Assembly: GCA_964640055.1 (NCBI GenBank) | Contig: CAZXFH010000069.1 | Coordinates: 1-12,725 of the forward strand | DNA: 12,725 nt | Direction: 5' to 3' | Source: CAZXFH01 sp964640055 | GTDB taxonomy: Bacteria; Fidelibacterota; UBA2242; JAFGTP01 | Shown here: positions 6,246-12,651 of the stretch, one piece after another | Layout: each line of letters starts with the position of its first letter | Numbering within the stretch: position 1 is the stretch's first letter | Position numbers and translations under genes: made by a program | The notes under the pieces: model-generated | The model's database searches: none | What the model was told of the DNA's origin: nothing | What the model saw: the letters and a program-made list of their open reading frames with translations, nothing else

Positions 6246-6619
6246 TTGGTATGCTTCATTTCAGTCCGGGTACGGGTTATTTCCACTTCTACATTATCCA
6301 GTACGCCCCTCAGGGGCGCATTGGGTTTACGAATCCGGATCGTGACCTTATCGGCCGGATAGGTTTCAAAAATGGCTCTCAGGATCTTACCGGCCAGGGA
6401 CTCGATCAGATGAAATTTGGTGTTGGTGATCACGGTCTTGACTCTTTGATAGATCTCCACATAACTGATCGTATCCTGCAGCTGATCGGTGTCCACCGCA
6501 GCGGTCATATCAAACTCAAATTCCAAATCGACCTCAAATTTGCCCCCCAGGTCTTTCTCCTGCTCCATCACTCCGTGATATCCGTAAAAGACCATATTGT
6601 TTAATTTGATTTTACCCAT
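6242..6619 (-). CDS. folB: Dihydroneopterin aldolase
   Basis: FolB cleaves 7,8-dihydroneopterin to 6-hydroxymethyl-7,8-dihydropterin and glycolaldehyde, giving the substrate of FolK. The product has 125 residues, near the family norm of about 120. FYGYHGVMEQEKDLGGKFEVDL (split here as FYGYHG at 11-16 and LGGKF at 24-28) is the family start. ISYVEIY at 51-57 contains the active-site Tyr53. LIESLAGKI at 71-79 holds Glu73, which anchors the pterin ring. IRKPNAPLRG at 96-105 carries the catalytic Lys98. It is the first gene of the seven-gene minus-strand cluster. A leader with alternative hairpins lies upstream. The assignment is firm. Confidence 0.95.
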   Translation of the reverse strand: MGKIKLNNMVFYGYHGVMEQEKDLGGKFEVDLEFEFDMTAAVDTDQLQDTISYVEIYQRVKTVITNTKFHLIESLAGKILRAIFETYPADKVTIRIRKPNAPLRGVLDNVEVEITRTRTEMKHTK

Positions 6620-6831
6620 AGTAATCGAAATAATTTAACAAACTTATCGCATAAGTAAAAGCCGGTTATCTGGTACTTCATAACCACCAGAGTCTGACAT
6701 TCCTCTCTTTTCCATGTTTATAAATGTTAATCGTTGCACAGAGTCCGCTCAGATGCTTGCTGGAGCCTTGAAATTAAAAATATAGTTGCAAATTTAAATG
6801 AAAAAGGTCAGGATATCATTCAGTCGCCGCT
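6620..6831 (-). promoter_or_regulatory. Intergenic leader/promoter region of the folB operon
   Basis: This 212-base gap separates the STAS gene from folB and must hold the folB promoter. I see no clear -35/-10 pair and no strong terminator for the STAS transcript. It contains the overlapping inverted repeats at 6664-6690 and otherwise AT-rich sequence. A 23-codon open frame at 6644-6715 has no ribosome binding site and I do not call it. Confidence 0.45.
6664..6690 (-). promoter_or_regulatory. Interlocked inverted repeats in the folB leader
   Basis: Five blocks abut exactly: GGTTAT (6664-6669), CTGGT (6670-6674), ACTTC (6675-6679), ATAACC (6680-6685) and ACCAG (6686-6690). Block 1 pairs with block 4, and block 2 with block 5. 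The two stems cross and have no linking bases, so only one can form fully at a time. This is 45 to 71 bases before the folB ATG. It could be an RNA switch or a compound protein-binding site; chance is possible at this length. Confidence 0.35.
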
Positions 6832-7344
6832 TTATGTCTGGTCATCCCCTTCCGTCCGCCGCTGACGTTTTTGCAGCATTTCCACCACATTCTTGAATTT
6901 TAGCTTATTCTGTTGGTTCATTTCCATCAGTTGCTGATGGGCTTCCAACAGCATTTTGACCATATCGATATTCACCTTTTCCTGGGTGGGGATTTCCGCC
7001 AGGGATTGTTCGATTTTATGGGGCTTTTCAACAATGTATGCTATTTCCTGAAACCCCAGATTGCGGAGCAGTTCAGTGATATTTTCGTTGGTGGAGATAA
7101 TGGTCAGTTTATGTGAAAACTTGTAAAGCATATGATTGGCCAACTGGGCAATCAAACCCAAATTGGTGCTATCGATAAAGTTGGTCTCGCACAGATCAAC
7201 CAGGAGATTATCATAGTCGTCCTGCTGCATGAGCTGATTGATAAAAGATTTAAATCCCATGGAGATAGTATAGCGCAGGTTACCGGATAATTTTATAAAA
7301 TAGGTGTTATTTTGTTTGGTATATTGATAACTGCCGTCAGCCAT
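6832..7344 (-). CDS. STAS-domain anti-sigma-factor antagonist
   Basis: In partner-switching systems this kind of protein binds an RsbW-type serine kinase when unphosphorylated, and so frees a sigma factor or other target. Residues about 10-115 are a STAS domain: IKLSGNLRYT at 17-26, then LLVDLCETNFIDSTNLGLI at 47-65, where Ser59 in the DSTNLG motif is the expected phosphorylation site, followed by LTIISTNENITELLRNLGF. Residues about 120-170 form a charged, probably coiled-coil helix, an extension absent from minimal SpoIIAA-type proteins (about 110 residues). The ATG overlaps the stop of the response regulator-phosphatase gene by 1 base, so the phosphatase and its likely substrate are made together. 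No kinase or sigma gene is in the window. Confidence 0.88.
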   Translation of the reverse strand: MADGSYQYTKQNNTYFIKLSGNLRYTISMGFKSFINQLMQQDDYDNLLVDLCETNFIDSTNLGLIAQLANHMLYKFSHKLTIISTNENITELLRNLGFQEIAYIVEKPHKIEQSLAEIPTQEKVNIDMVKMLLEAHQQLMEMNQQNKLKFKNVVEMLQKRQRRTEGDDQT

Positions 7345-8516
7345 TAAATGGATCCCCGCTTAATTTTAAAAATGGCAACATCATCGGGCAGTTCGTCTTG
7401 TTCATGAAGCCCCAATTGCTGGATCAGCTGCTCCAGCTTACCTTCAAAAGAGCTCACTTTTTGTAGTAAATACTGTTGTTTTTCTCGCAAATTCCGGGGA
7501 GGTAAGATCTCCAGAATCCCATCTGAGAAAAGATAAAAATCAAAATTTTCCGACAACTTCTGTTCATAACGGGTAAAGGGGGCATCGTCCACTACCCCGA
7601 CTGGCAGGCTTTGACAGCAAAGAAAATCGGTTTTTTGATTCTGTTTTAATATCGGGAAGGGAAATTGTCCGCCGTTGGAATAGATCATATGGTTGCTACG
7701 GGTGTCAATTATGCCATAAAAAAGCGTCAGGTGTTTGCCCAAGCCCTCCTCGAGGACCATTCGGTTGATATTGGCAATGAAATCATCGGGATGATCGAAA
7801 ATATCGTTTGCCCGGTCCTGTTTTTCAATAAAGCTGGTAATATAGCACTTGATATGGACGGTGATGAAAGCAGAAAAGGAGCCATGACCGGCCACATCGA
7901 TAAAATAAAAACCAAGCCGGTGCTCGTCAATCCAGAAGTAATCCAAAAAATCACCACTCAGCTTGGCCGAGGGTTTTAAATAATGACAAAAGAAATAGTC
8001 GTCATAGTGAATGTTATTGGGCGGTAGCATGGCAAACTGCACCTTTTTCCCGGCATCAATCTCAGCTTCAATGCGGTGCAATGATTTTTTCAGCCGTTCA
8101 TTGGCTTTCTTTAATTCCCGTTCCCGCACCAGCAAATCCTCTTCCAATCGAATAATGCGCCTACCACTGGCGATCCGGCTTCTTAATTCCCGGGGATTAA
8201 AGGGTTTGGGTATATAATCATCCGCGCCACTCCCCAACCCCTTCACAATATCATTTTCATCGGACTTAGCCGTCAGTAAAATAATATAGAGTGGAAAATT
8301 GGGGCGTTCAGCTCTGATTTTTTCGCAGATGTCAATGCCTGACATTTCCGGCATCATCCAGTCCACCAGAGCCACCAAGGGTTCAGCGGTGTTCAGCATT
8401 AACTCATAGGCTTCACGACTATCGGTAAATAAACAGGGTTCATAGCCCCATTTTTTTAGATAGCGTCCGAGCAAAACACAATTGGATTTATTATCATCAA
8501 CAGCTAATACTTGCAT
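7344..8516 (-). CDS. Response regulator with PP2C (RsbU/SpoIIE-type) phosphatase output
   Basis: This 390-residue protein has three parts. Residues 1-120 are a receiver domain with acidic pocket Asp7 and Asp8, phospho-acceptor Asp52 (ALVDWMMPEMSG), Thr82 and Lys104 (PKPF). Residues about 122-158 are a coiled-coil linker (EEDLLVRERELKKANERLKK). Residues about 160-388 are a PPM/PP2C serine phosphatase: QFAMLPP at 160-166, SGDFLDYF at 187-194, IDVAGHG at 206-212, FSDGILE at 330-336, and DELPDDVAIFKI at the end. Asp189, Asp207, Asp332 and Asp379 are the likely metal ligands. A sensor kinase elsewhere would phosphorylate Asp52 and activate dephosphorylation of the STAS protein encoded next. The related HsbR and SypE proteins also carry an RsbW-like kinase domain; this one does not. 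No good Shine-Dalgarno precedes the ATG, but the receiver start fits exactly. Confidence 0.92.
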   Translation of the reverse strand: MQVLAVDDNKSNCVLLGRYLKKWGYEPCLFTDSREAYELMLNTAEPLVALVDWMMPEMSGIDICEKIRAERPNFPLYIILLTAKSDENDIVKGLGSGADDYIPKPFNPRELRSRIASGRRIIRLEEDLLVRERELKKANERLKKSLHRIEAEIDAGKKVQFAMLPPNNIHYDDYFFCHYLKPSAKLSGDFLDYFWIDEHRLGFYFIDVAGHGSFSAFITVHIKCYITSFIEKQDRANDIFDHPDDFIANINRMVLEEGLGKHLTLFYGIIDTRSNHMIYSNGGQFPFPILKQNQKTDFLCCQSLPVGVVDDAPFTRYEQKLSENFDFYLFSDGILEILPPRNLREKQQYLLQKVSSFEGKLEQLIQQLGLHEQDELPDDVAIFKIKRGSI

Positions 8517-8691
8517 GCTTTTACCAGTTGATTAAGAACTCGGAACTCTAATTATTTGGTTTTTTATCACCACACTAATAACCTGGATCACAAGAAACCA
8601 AGACAAGCGGATATAGATCGAACTTTGATACGCTTGACCTGCTTCCTGTCATATCAATATAACCATAAGTAGCCAACAATGGCAGCGAAAA
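8517..8691 (-). promoter_or_regulatory. Intergenic region before the regulator-phosphatase gene
   Basis: This 175-base gap lies between the M16 protease stop and the response regulator start. It should contain the regulator promoter and the end of the protease transcript. I see no convincing -35/-10 pair. CAAGCG at 8604-8609 and CGCTTG at 8631-8636 could form a 6-pair stem that is followed, on the minus strand, by a T-rich stretch, making a poor terminator candidate for the protease gene. No small open frame with a ribosome site is evident. Confidence 0.3.
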
Positions 8692-11544
8692 TTATTGCAT
8701 CTTGCGATTCTCAGGATACAAAACCACCCTAACCGGCTTTTCAAGATCTATGTATCGCTGTAAGGCCTGTTGAACATCTTGGGCGGTCAGTTCACTCATC
8801 AATTGGTCCATTTCCAGAATAGTCACAGGGTCCAGGTTATGAAAATAATAATACTCCAGTTTATTAAGCCAATATTTATTCTGTTTGAGATCGACCTCCC
8901 GGGAACGGCGATATATTTCTTTTACTTTTTCCAGATCCTTTGTTTTTGGGCCTTCTGTTTGCAGGGTTTCCATTTCCGCCATTACTGCTTGGGTCAGTTC
9001 ATCAACCCGCTCCGGATCACAGCCAAACTGAATATCCAAACGAAATTCCTCTTCGGGATATTCAGACATATCCAGGTAGACCCGCACACCATAGGTGCCG
9101 CCTTTTTCCTCACGTACTTTTTCCCGTAATTTGATCCGTAGAATATTAACGGCGGATTGCAGATCGCGGCGTTGCAGTTTATTATAGGTGAACGGACCGG
9201 TAAAAGAAATATTGACATAGCTCTTGGGCTCCACGCCCTTGACCACCTGCTTTTCGATCTTTTCCTGCGGAGCATCCACGCCAATATCCTGCCACTTTTC
9301 GGCCCGGTCGAGTTGTGGCAGACTGCCCAGATAGGTGCGAATTAACAGTTTAACATCTTCCTCCACAAAGTTACCCACCAAAATAAAGGTAAAATCACTG
9401 GCATCGGCAAAGCGGTCCTGATAAATATGCATGGATTTTTGTATATCCAACTCTTTCAGAATATCCACGGACCAGGGCCGGCGTCGGTAATGATACTGGG
9501 ACATAGTGACCCGAATCGTATCTTGAAAGGCTGCATTGGGATCCAGTTGCTTATTGCGTAATAGTTCACGAACACGGGTTCGATAGGATTGAAAGGCGGT
9601 ACTGTCCATCCGCGGAGCAGTGAAATTGAGATATACCATTTTAAACATGGTCTCCAGATCCTTAGGGGCGGTACTGGCGCGTAGATTTTCGGTCAATTCC
9701 TTGATGATGGGATTTACCCTCACAATTTTACCGGAGAGTTTCTTTTCCAATTCAATCTTATCAAATTCGCCCACACCACTATTACTGGCAATGGCTGCCG
9801 CTGTGACCGCGGCAATATAATCTTCATCCTTGATCAGGGAATGCCCCCCAGGACTGAAGGCCGTTAGCAGAATCTCATCATTTTTAAAATCGGTCGGTTT
9901 CAACACTACCCGGACCCCATTATCCAGTTTCAGTTCCGTAACACCGATTTCCGCGAACTTTTTTTCAGATACAATTTTGCCCGTTTGGAGAATTTCTGAA
10001 ATCAAGGGTTCATCCAAAACTTTATCCACATAGGGCTCAACTGTGATATTTTTAACGGAGTCCATTACCGCACTTAAGGTCGCTTTGTCCGGAACCGATC
10101 CAGATTCCTTTTCCGGAGCACTGACCATAACAACGCAATTACTGTCGGAAATCCAGTTTTGGGCCACTTTATTGACTTCCTGAAGCGTTATTTCCGGTAA
10201 ATATTGCTGATATAATTTGTATTCATATTCAATCCCCGGAATCGGTTCATCTTCCAGATAATTGTTCACATATTCGGCCACGAACTCACGTGATTCGGTT
10301 TTGTCTCGTTCTGAATAGGCCTGTTCCATCCGACGCATCAGTTCGTTTTTATAGCGCTGCAGTTCACTGCCGGTAAATCCATAGTTTTCCACCCGCCGTG
10401 CTTCTGTGAGCAGGGCTGCCAATCCTTGTTCAATATCACCCTCACGGACCATGACATTAAGCAGATAAAATTCACAGGTACGGATGAAGCGTCCCTTGGC
10501 CGAAGTCCCGTAGATGAAGGGCGGATCAGCTTTTTGGGTCAATTCGTTCAGCCTTTTGTTAAGCATCCCGTTATACAGGTTTTCCACGATCATCTGACGA
10601 TAATCTTCATTGGTGGTAAGGGTAGTTGGTTTATGTTTGTAATATAATCCCACCGTCGTACGCATGGCTTCCGGATCAGTGGCAATGGCATACAGGGTTT
10701 TGGCATGTCCAGGCACCGGAAAGAGCTGGCGTTTCTGGGCCGGCTGCGGCATACTCAACCGACTGAAATGTTTTTCAATCAATTGCTTGATACTATCCTT
10801 TTCAAAATCGCCTACAGCGATCACACCCATCAAGTCCGGCCGATACCACTGACGATAAAAGCGCCGCAGGGTTTCATATTGAAAGCTGTCGATAACTGCG
10901 ATTTTACCAATAGGTAACCGTTCGGCATAGCGGGATCCTTTAAAGAGAATCGGGAATTGTTCATCCCGCATGCGCGCCTGTGCACCGCGCCCCAGACGCC
11001 ATTCCTCCCGGATAACCCCCCGCTCTTTATCAATTTCTTCGGCCGCCATATTCAGATTATGGGCCCAATCCTCCAGGATCAGAAAGCCCTGTTGCAAAAT
11101 TTCCCGGTCATCGGTGGGCACTTGTAGCATATAGACCGTCTCATCAAAACTGGTATAGGCATTCAAATCCGGTCCGAAGCGCATCCCAATGGACTCTAAA
11201 TAGTCTACCAATTCCTGCTTTTTGAAATGTTTACTGCCGTTGAAAGCCATGTGCTCAGTGAAATGGGCCAGACCCTGCTGGGATTCGTCTTCCAATACGG
11301 AACCGGCATTGACCACCAGGCGCAATTCACCCCGCTTAGCAGGCCTTTTATTTTCACGAATATAATAGGTCACTCCATTCTCCAGCTGACCAATGGTGAC
11401 CGCCTCATCGGTAGGCAAGTTTGCCTGAGACCGTACCTCAACGGCCTGTTCTCCCTCTTTAACCGGTGTCACTTGCCCGGTGGGGGCACACCCCATCATG
11501 AATCCGACACATAGTATCAATGTCCAGGTATATACACGCTTCAT
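8692..11544 (-). CDS. M16 family zinc metalloprotease, PqqL-like lipoprotein
   Basis: This 950-residue protein belongs to the insulinase/pitrilysin family M16 and has the two-lobed length of E. coli PqqL (about 930). The N terminus is a lipoprotein signal, with a hydrophobic core then FMMGC and Cys19 as the likely lipid site, so it is probably anchored in the periplasm or outer membrane. The inverted zinc motif HFTEH is at 94-98 (His94, Glu97, His98), and the acidic helix AEEIDKERGVIREEW at 168-182 should give the third ligand. Residues about 50-260 are the catalytic domain, and about 280-480 its M16_C partner. The second half (about 535-950) repeats the fold without HxxEH, and contains FTGPF and EKGGTYGVRVY, the substrate-binding features of the inactive lobe. 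It should degrade peptides in the envelope. GGAGG at 11554-11558 supports the start. It is a single-gene unit, divergent from hsp20. Confidence 0.94.
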   Translation of the reverse strand: MKRVYTWTLILCVGFMMGCAPTGQVTPVKEGEQAVEVRSQANLPTDEAVTIGQLENGVTYYIRENKRPAKRGELRLVVNAGSVLEDESQQGLAHFTEHMAFNGSKHFKKQELVDYLESIGMRFGPDLNAYTSFDETVYMLQVPTDDREILQQGFLILEDWAHNLNMAAEEIDKERGVIREEWRLGRGAQARMRDEQFPILFKGSRYAERLPIGKIAVIDSFQYETLRRFYRQWYRPDLMGVIAVGDFEKDSIKQLIEKHFSRLSMPQPAQKRQLFPVPGHAKTLYAIATDPEAMRTTVGLYYKHKPTTLTTNEDYRQMIVENLYNGMLNKRLNELTQKADPPFIYGTSAKGRFIRTCEFYLLNVMVREGDIEQGLAALLTEARRVENYGFTGSELQRYKNELMRRMEQAYSERDKTESREFVAEYVNNYLEDEPIPGIEYEYKLYQQYLPEITLQEVNKVAQNWISDSNCVVMVSAPEKESGSVPDKATLSAVMDSVKNITVEPYVDKVLDEPLISEILQTGKIVSEKKFAEIGVTELKLDNGVRVVLKPTDFKNDEILLTAFSPGGHSLIKDEDYIAAVTAAAIASNSGVGEFDKIELEKKLSGKIVRVNPIIKELTENLRASTAPKDLETMFKMVYLNFTAPRMDSTAFQSYRTRVRELLRNKQLDPNAAFQDTIRVTMSQYHYRRRPWSVDILKELDIQKSMHIYQDRFADASDFTFILVGNFVEEDVKLLIRTYLGSLPQLDRAEKWQDIGVDAPQEKIEKQVVKGVEPKSYVNISFTGPFTYNKLQRRDLQSAVNILRIKLREKVREEKGGTYGVRVYLDMSEYPEEEFRLDIQFGCDPERVDELTQAVMAEMETLQTEGPKTKDLEKVKEIYRRSREVDLKQNKYWLNKLEYYYFHNLDPVTILEMDQLMSELTAQDVQQALQRYIDLEKPVRVVLYPENRKMQ

Positions 11545-11553
11545 TTTCGCTTG

Positions 11554-11558
11554 CCTCC
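11554..11558 (-). promoter_or_regulatory. Ribosome binding site of the M16 protease gene
   Basis: Read on the minus strand this is GGAGG, 9 bases before the ATG at 11544. It is the strongest ribosome site on the minus strand in the window and fixes the start of the lipoprotein signal peptide. Confidence 0.75.
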
Positions 11559-11588
11559 GTTTTGGTTAGAAATCAGTAACCTCTTTAA

Positions 11589-11617
11589 AATGTATTAAAT
11601 ATTCAGCGACTTCGCAA
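11589..11617 (-). promoter_or_regulatory. Candidate sigma-70-type promoter of the M16 protease gene
   Basis: On the minus strand TTGCGA (11612-11617) and TACATT (11589-11594) are separated by 17 bases; each matches its consensus at 4 of 6 positions. The -10 ends 44 bases before the start codon, leaving room for the GGAGG site. Prediction only. Confidence 0.35.
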
Positions 11618-11796
11618 AGGAGATATTAATTCGCGCAGAATCTGGGGGATAGGAAGAGATAATTTTGCTGGCATGCGGGACTTACAGCTGCTATTTGTCA
11701 CAGCCTATCTGTCAATTTTACATATAGTTAAACATACTTTTCCCATGGATTGTCATTATTTCAACTCCCGCTGTCAAAACGTTTATTGATCTGGTT

Positions 11797-11812
11797 TGGC
11801 ATGTCTGTTGAA
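11797..11812 (+). promoter_or_regulatory. Sigma-54-like (-24/-12) site upstream of hsp20
   Basis: TGGCATG, four bases, then TTGAA matches the sigma-54 consensus TGGCACG-N4-TTGCW in spacing and in nearly every base; the exception that matters is A for C in the -12 GC pair. It lies 58 bases before the hsp20 ATG. The same TTG can be read as a sigma-70 -35 (TTGAAA 11808-11813) with a poor TAAGTC at 11831-11836, so the promoter class is open. Confidence 0.35.
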
Positions 11813-11854
11813 ATTAGCTTTAGTGCTTTTTAAGTCAAACGATAAAAATCAAAG

Positions 11855-11862
11855 AAAGGAGG
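11855..11862 (+). promoter_or_regulatory. Strong ribosome binding site of hsp20
   Basis: AAAGGAGG lies 7 bases before the ATG at 11870. It is an almost perfect anti-16S match and implies high translation, as expected for an abundant chaperone. Confidence 0.85.
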
Positions 11863-11869
11863 TATTATT

Positions 11870-12310
11870 ATGGCGTTACAAAGATGGATGCCCAGCGATA
11901 CAATCACTGATTTTCATCAGGAAGTTGATCGGTTATTTGACAATTTCTTTGGACGAGGAACCGAGGAAACCTCGGTATACCGTTTCACGCCTGTAGTCGA
12001 TATTGAGGAAACCGAGAAAGAATTTCAGGTGACTGCTGAGTTACCCGGTCTGAAAAAAGGGGATGTGAATGTCCGCGTTAAAGATAACCTTCTGACTATT
12101 TCCGGTGAGAAAAAGCAAACCAAAAAAGATAAAGATAAGAATTACCGGCGTACTGAACGAGCTTACGGCGCTTTTGAAAGGACTTTTCGGCTACCCAGTG
12201 CTGTGGAACGCGACAAGATTGATGCCAATTTTAAGGACGGTCTATTGGAAATCACCATTCCCAAATCCAAGGAAGCCATTTCCAAAGAAATAGACGTAAA
12301 AGTGAAATAA
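11870..12310 (+). CDS. Hsp20/alpha-crystallin small heat-shock protein
   Basis: This 146-residue cytoplasmic chaperone holds unfolding proteins in an ATP-independent way until Hsp70 or ClpB can refold them. Residues 1-40 are the variable N-terminal arm (WMPSD...DRLFDNFFG). Residues about 41-132 are the alpha-crystallin domain: PVVDIEETEKEFQVTAELPG at 41-60, LLTISGEKK at 74-82, ERAYGAFERTFRLP at 96-109 (the dimer-forming loop region) and DGLLEITIPK at 123-132. The C-terminal tail has IDV at 141-143, the IxI/V motif that links dimers into oligomers. Length and layout match bacterial Hsp17-20 proteins. It is monocistronic, with a strong ribosome site and terminator. Heat or general stress induction is likely from the family, and the sequence shows a sigma-54-like site but no HrcA operator. 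Confidence 0.96.
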   Translation: MALQRWMPSDTITDFHQEVDRLFDNFFGRGTEETSVYRFTPVVDIEETEKEFQVTAELPGLKKGDVNVRVKDNLLTISGEKKQTKKDKDKNYRRTERAYGAFERTFRLPSAVERDKIDANFKDGLLEITIPKSKEAISKEIDVKVK

Positions 12311-12329
12311 TTCCTGACTGAAAAGACAT

Positions 12330-12371
12330 CCCTCCCGGCGATGATAAATTAATCACCGGGAGGGTTTTTTT
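12330..12371 (+). terminator. Rho-independent terminator of hsp20
   Basis: CCCTCCCGG at 12330-12338 pairs perfectly with CCGGGAGGG at 12356-12364; after one mismatch the stem extends by GAT/ATC. Seven T residues follow at 12365-12371. This is a textbook terminator on the plus strand. On the minus strand the same stem follows the DUF6132-like gene but lacks a good T run, so it would work less well there. Confidence 0.95.
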
Positions 12372-12374
12372 ATT

Positions 12375-12530
12375 TTACGCGGCCAGCAGAAAACCGATTA
12401 ACGCGCCCCATAGAGTACTAATATAGGGGCTATCGGTCAACGGGCAGGTGCCACTGCGGCAGCCGATCAATTTGTAATACAGGAATCCGGCCAGCCCACC
12501 GAGAAGGATGGCAATAACTTTAGTTAACAT
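12375..12530 (-). CDS. DUF6132-like two-helix membrane protein
   Basis: This 51-residue protein has two transmembrane helices (about residues 3-20 and 34-50) around a short loop, GCRSGTCPLTDSPYISTL, with Cys24 and Cys29. That loop and the size match the DUF6132 family of small membrane proteins as I remember it; the function is unknown. Two closely spaced Cys suggest metal binding or a disulfide. The open frame can be extended to 12566, but the family starts at MLTKVI, and AAAGGA at 12538-12543 lies 7 bases before this ATG, so I place the start at 12530. A 39-codon ORF ends 1 base upstream, which suggests a two-gene operon. Confidence 0.82.
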   Translation of the reverse strand: MLTKVIAILLGGLAGFLYYKLIGCRSGTCPLTDSPYISTLWGALIGFLLAA

Positions 12531-12531
12531 T

Positions 12532-12651
12532 TTATATTCCTTTAAAAATCCGCTTATCTTTTGCACTATATTCCTCGCTTAGATTCATGACATATTGTAA
12601 TTCATTAGCACAGGCTTTACAATTGCATTTTTCCAAGTAGTACAGATACAT
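12532..12651 (-). CDS. Possible 39-residue Cys-containing small protein
   Basis: Below the usual length cut-off there is an open frame from an ATG at 12651 to a TAA at 12532-12534. AAAGG at 12658-12662 lies 6 bases before the ATG and there is an in-frame stop just upstream, so the ORF cannot extend. The peptide is soluble: MYLYYLEKCNCKACANELQY, then a charged tail ending in KRIFKGI. The CNCKAC segment (CxCxxC) could bind a metal. It ends 1 base before the DUF6132-like start codon, a spacing typical of coupled genes, and the DUF6132 ribosome site lies inside it. I do not know a family for it. Real expression is plausible but not shown. Confidence 0.55.
   Translation of the reverse strand: MYLYYLEKCNCKACANELQYVMNLSEEYSAKDKRIFKGI

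Larger units (their letters stand above)
11545..11869. promoter_or_regulatory. Divergent promoter region between M16 protease and hsp20
   Basis: This 325-base spacer has no gene. It must carry promoters for the two divergent genes. Visible elements are a sigma-70-like pair for the protease (11589-11617), a sigma-54-like site for hsp20 (11797-11812), and four copies of TGTCA on the plus strand at 11696, 11710, 11751 and 11772. I see no CIRCE element (the HrcA operator) and no other long inverted repeat. Confidence 0.6.

Noticed and set aside
6644..6715. 23-codon minus-strand ORF in the folB leader
   Set aside because: No Shine-Dalgarno, no recognisable composition, and short enough to be chance; it could be a leader peptide but nothing supports this.
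7665..8217. Plus-strand open frames opposite the response regulator-phosphatase
   Set aside because: The minus strand carries an intact receiver and PP2C domain with all expected motifs; the antisense frames show no features.
8770..11514. Several plus-strand open frames opposite the M16 protease
   Set aside because: They are antisense shadows of a strongly supported protease gene, without ribosome sites or recognisable domains.
11796..11996. Plus-strand 66-codon frame overlapping the hsp20 start
   Set aside because: It runs out of frame through the conserved hsp20 coding region and has no ribosome site.
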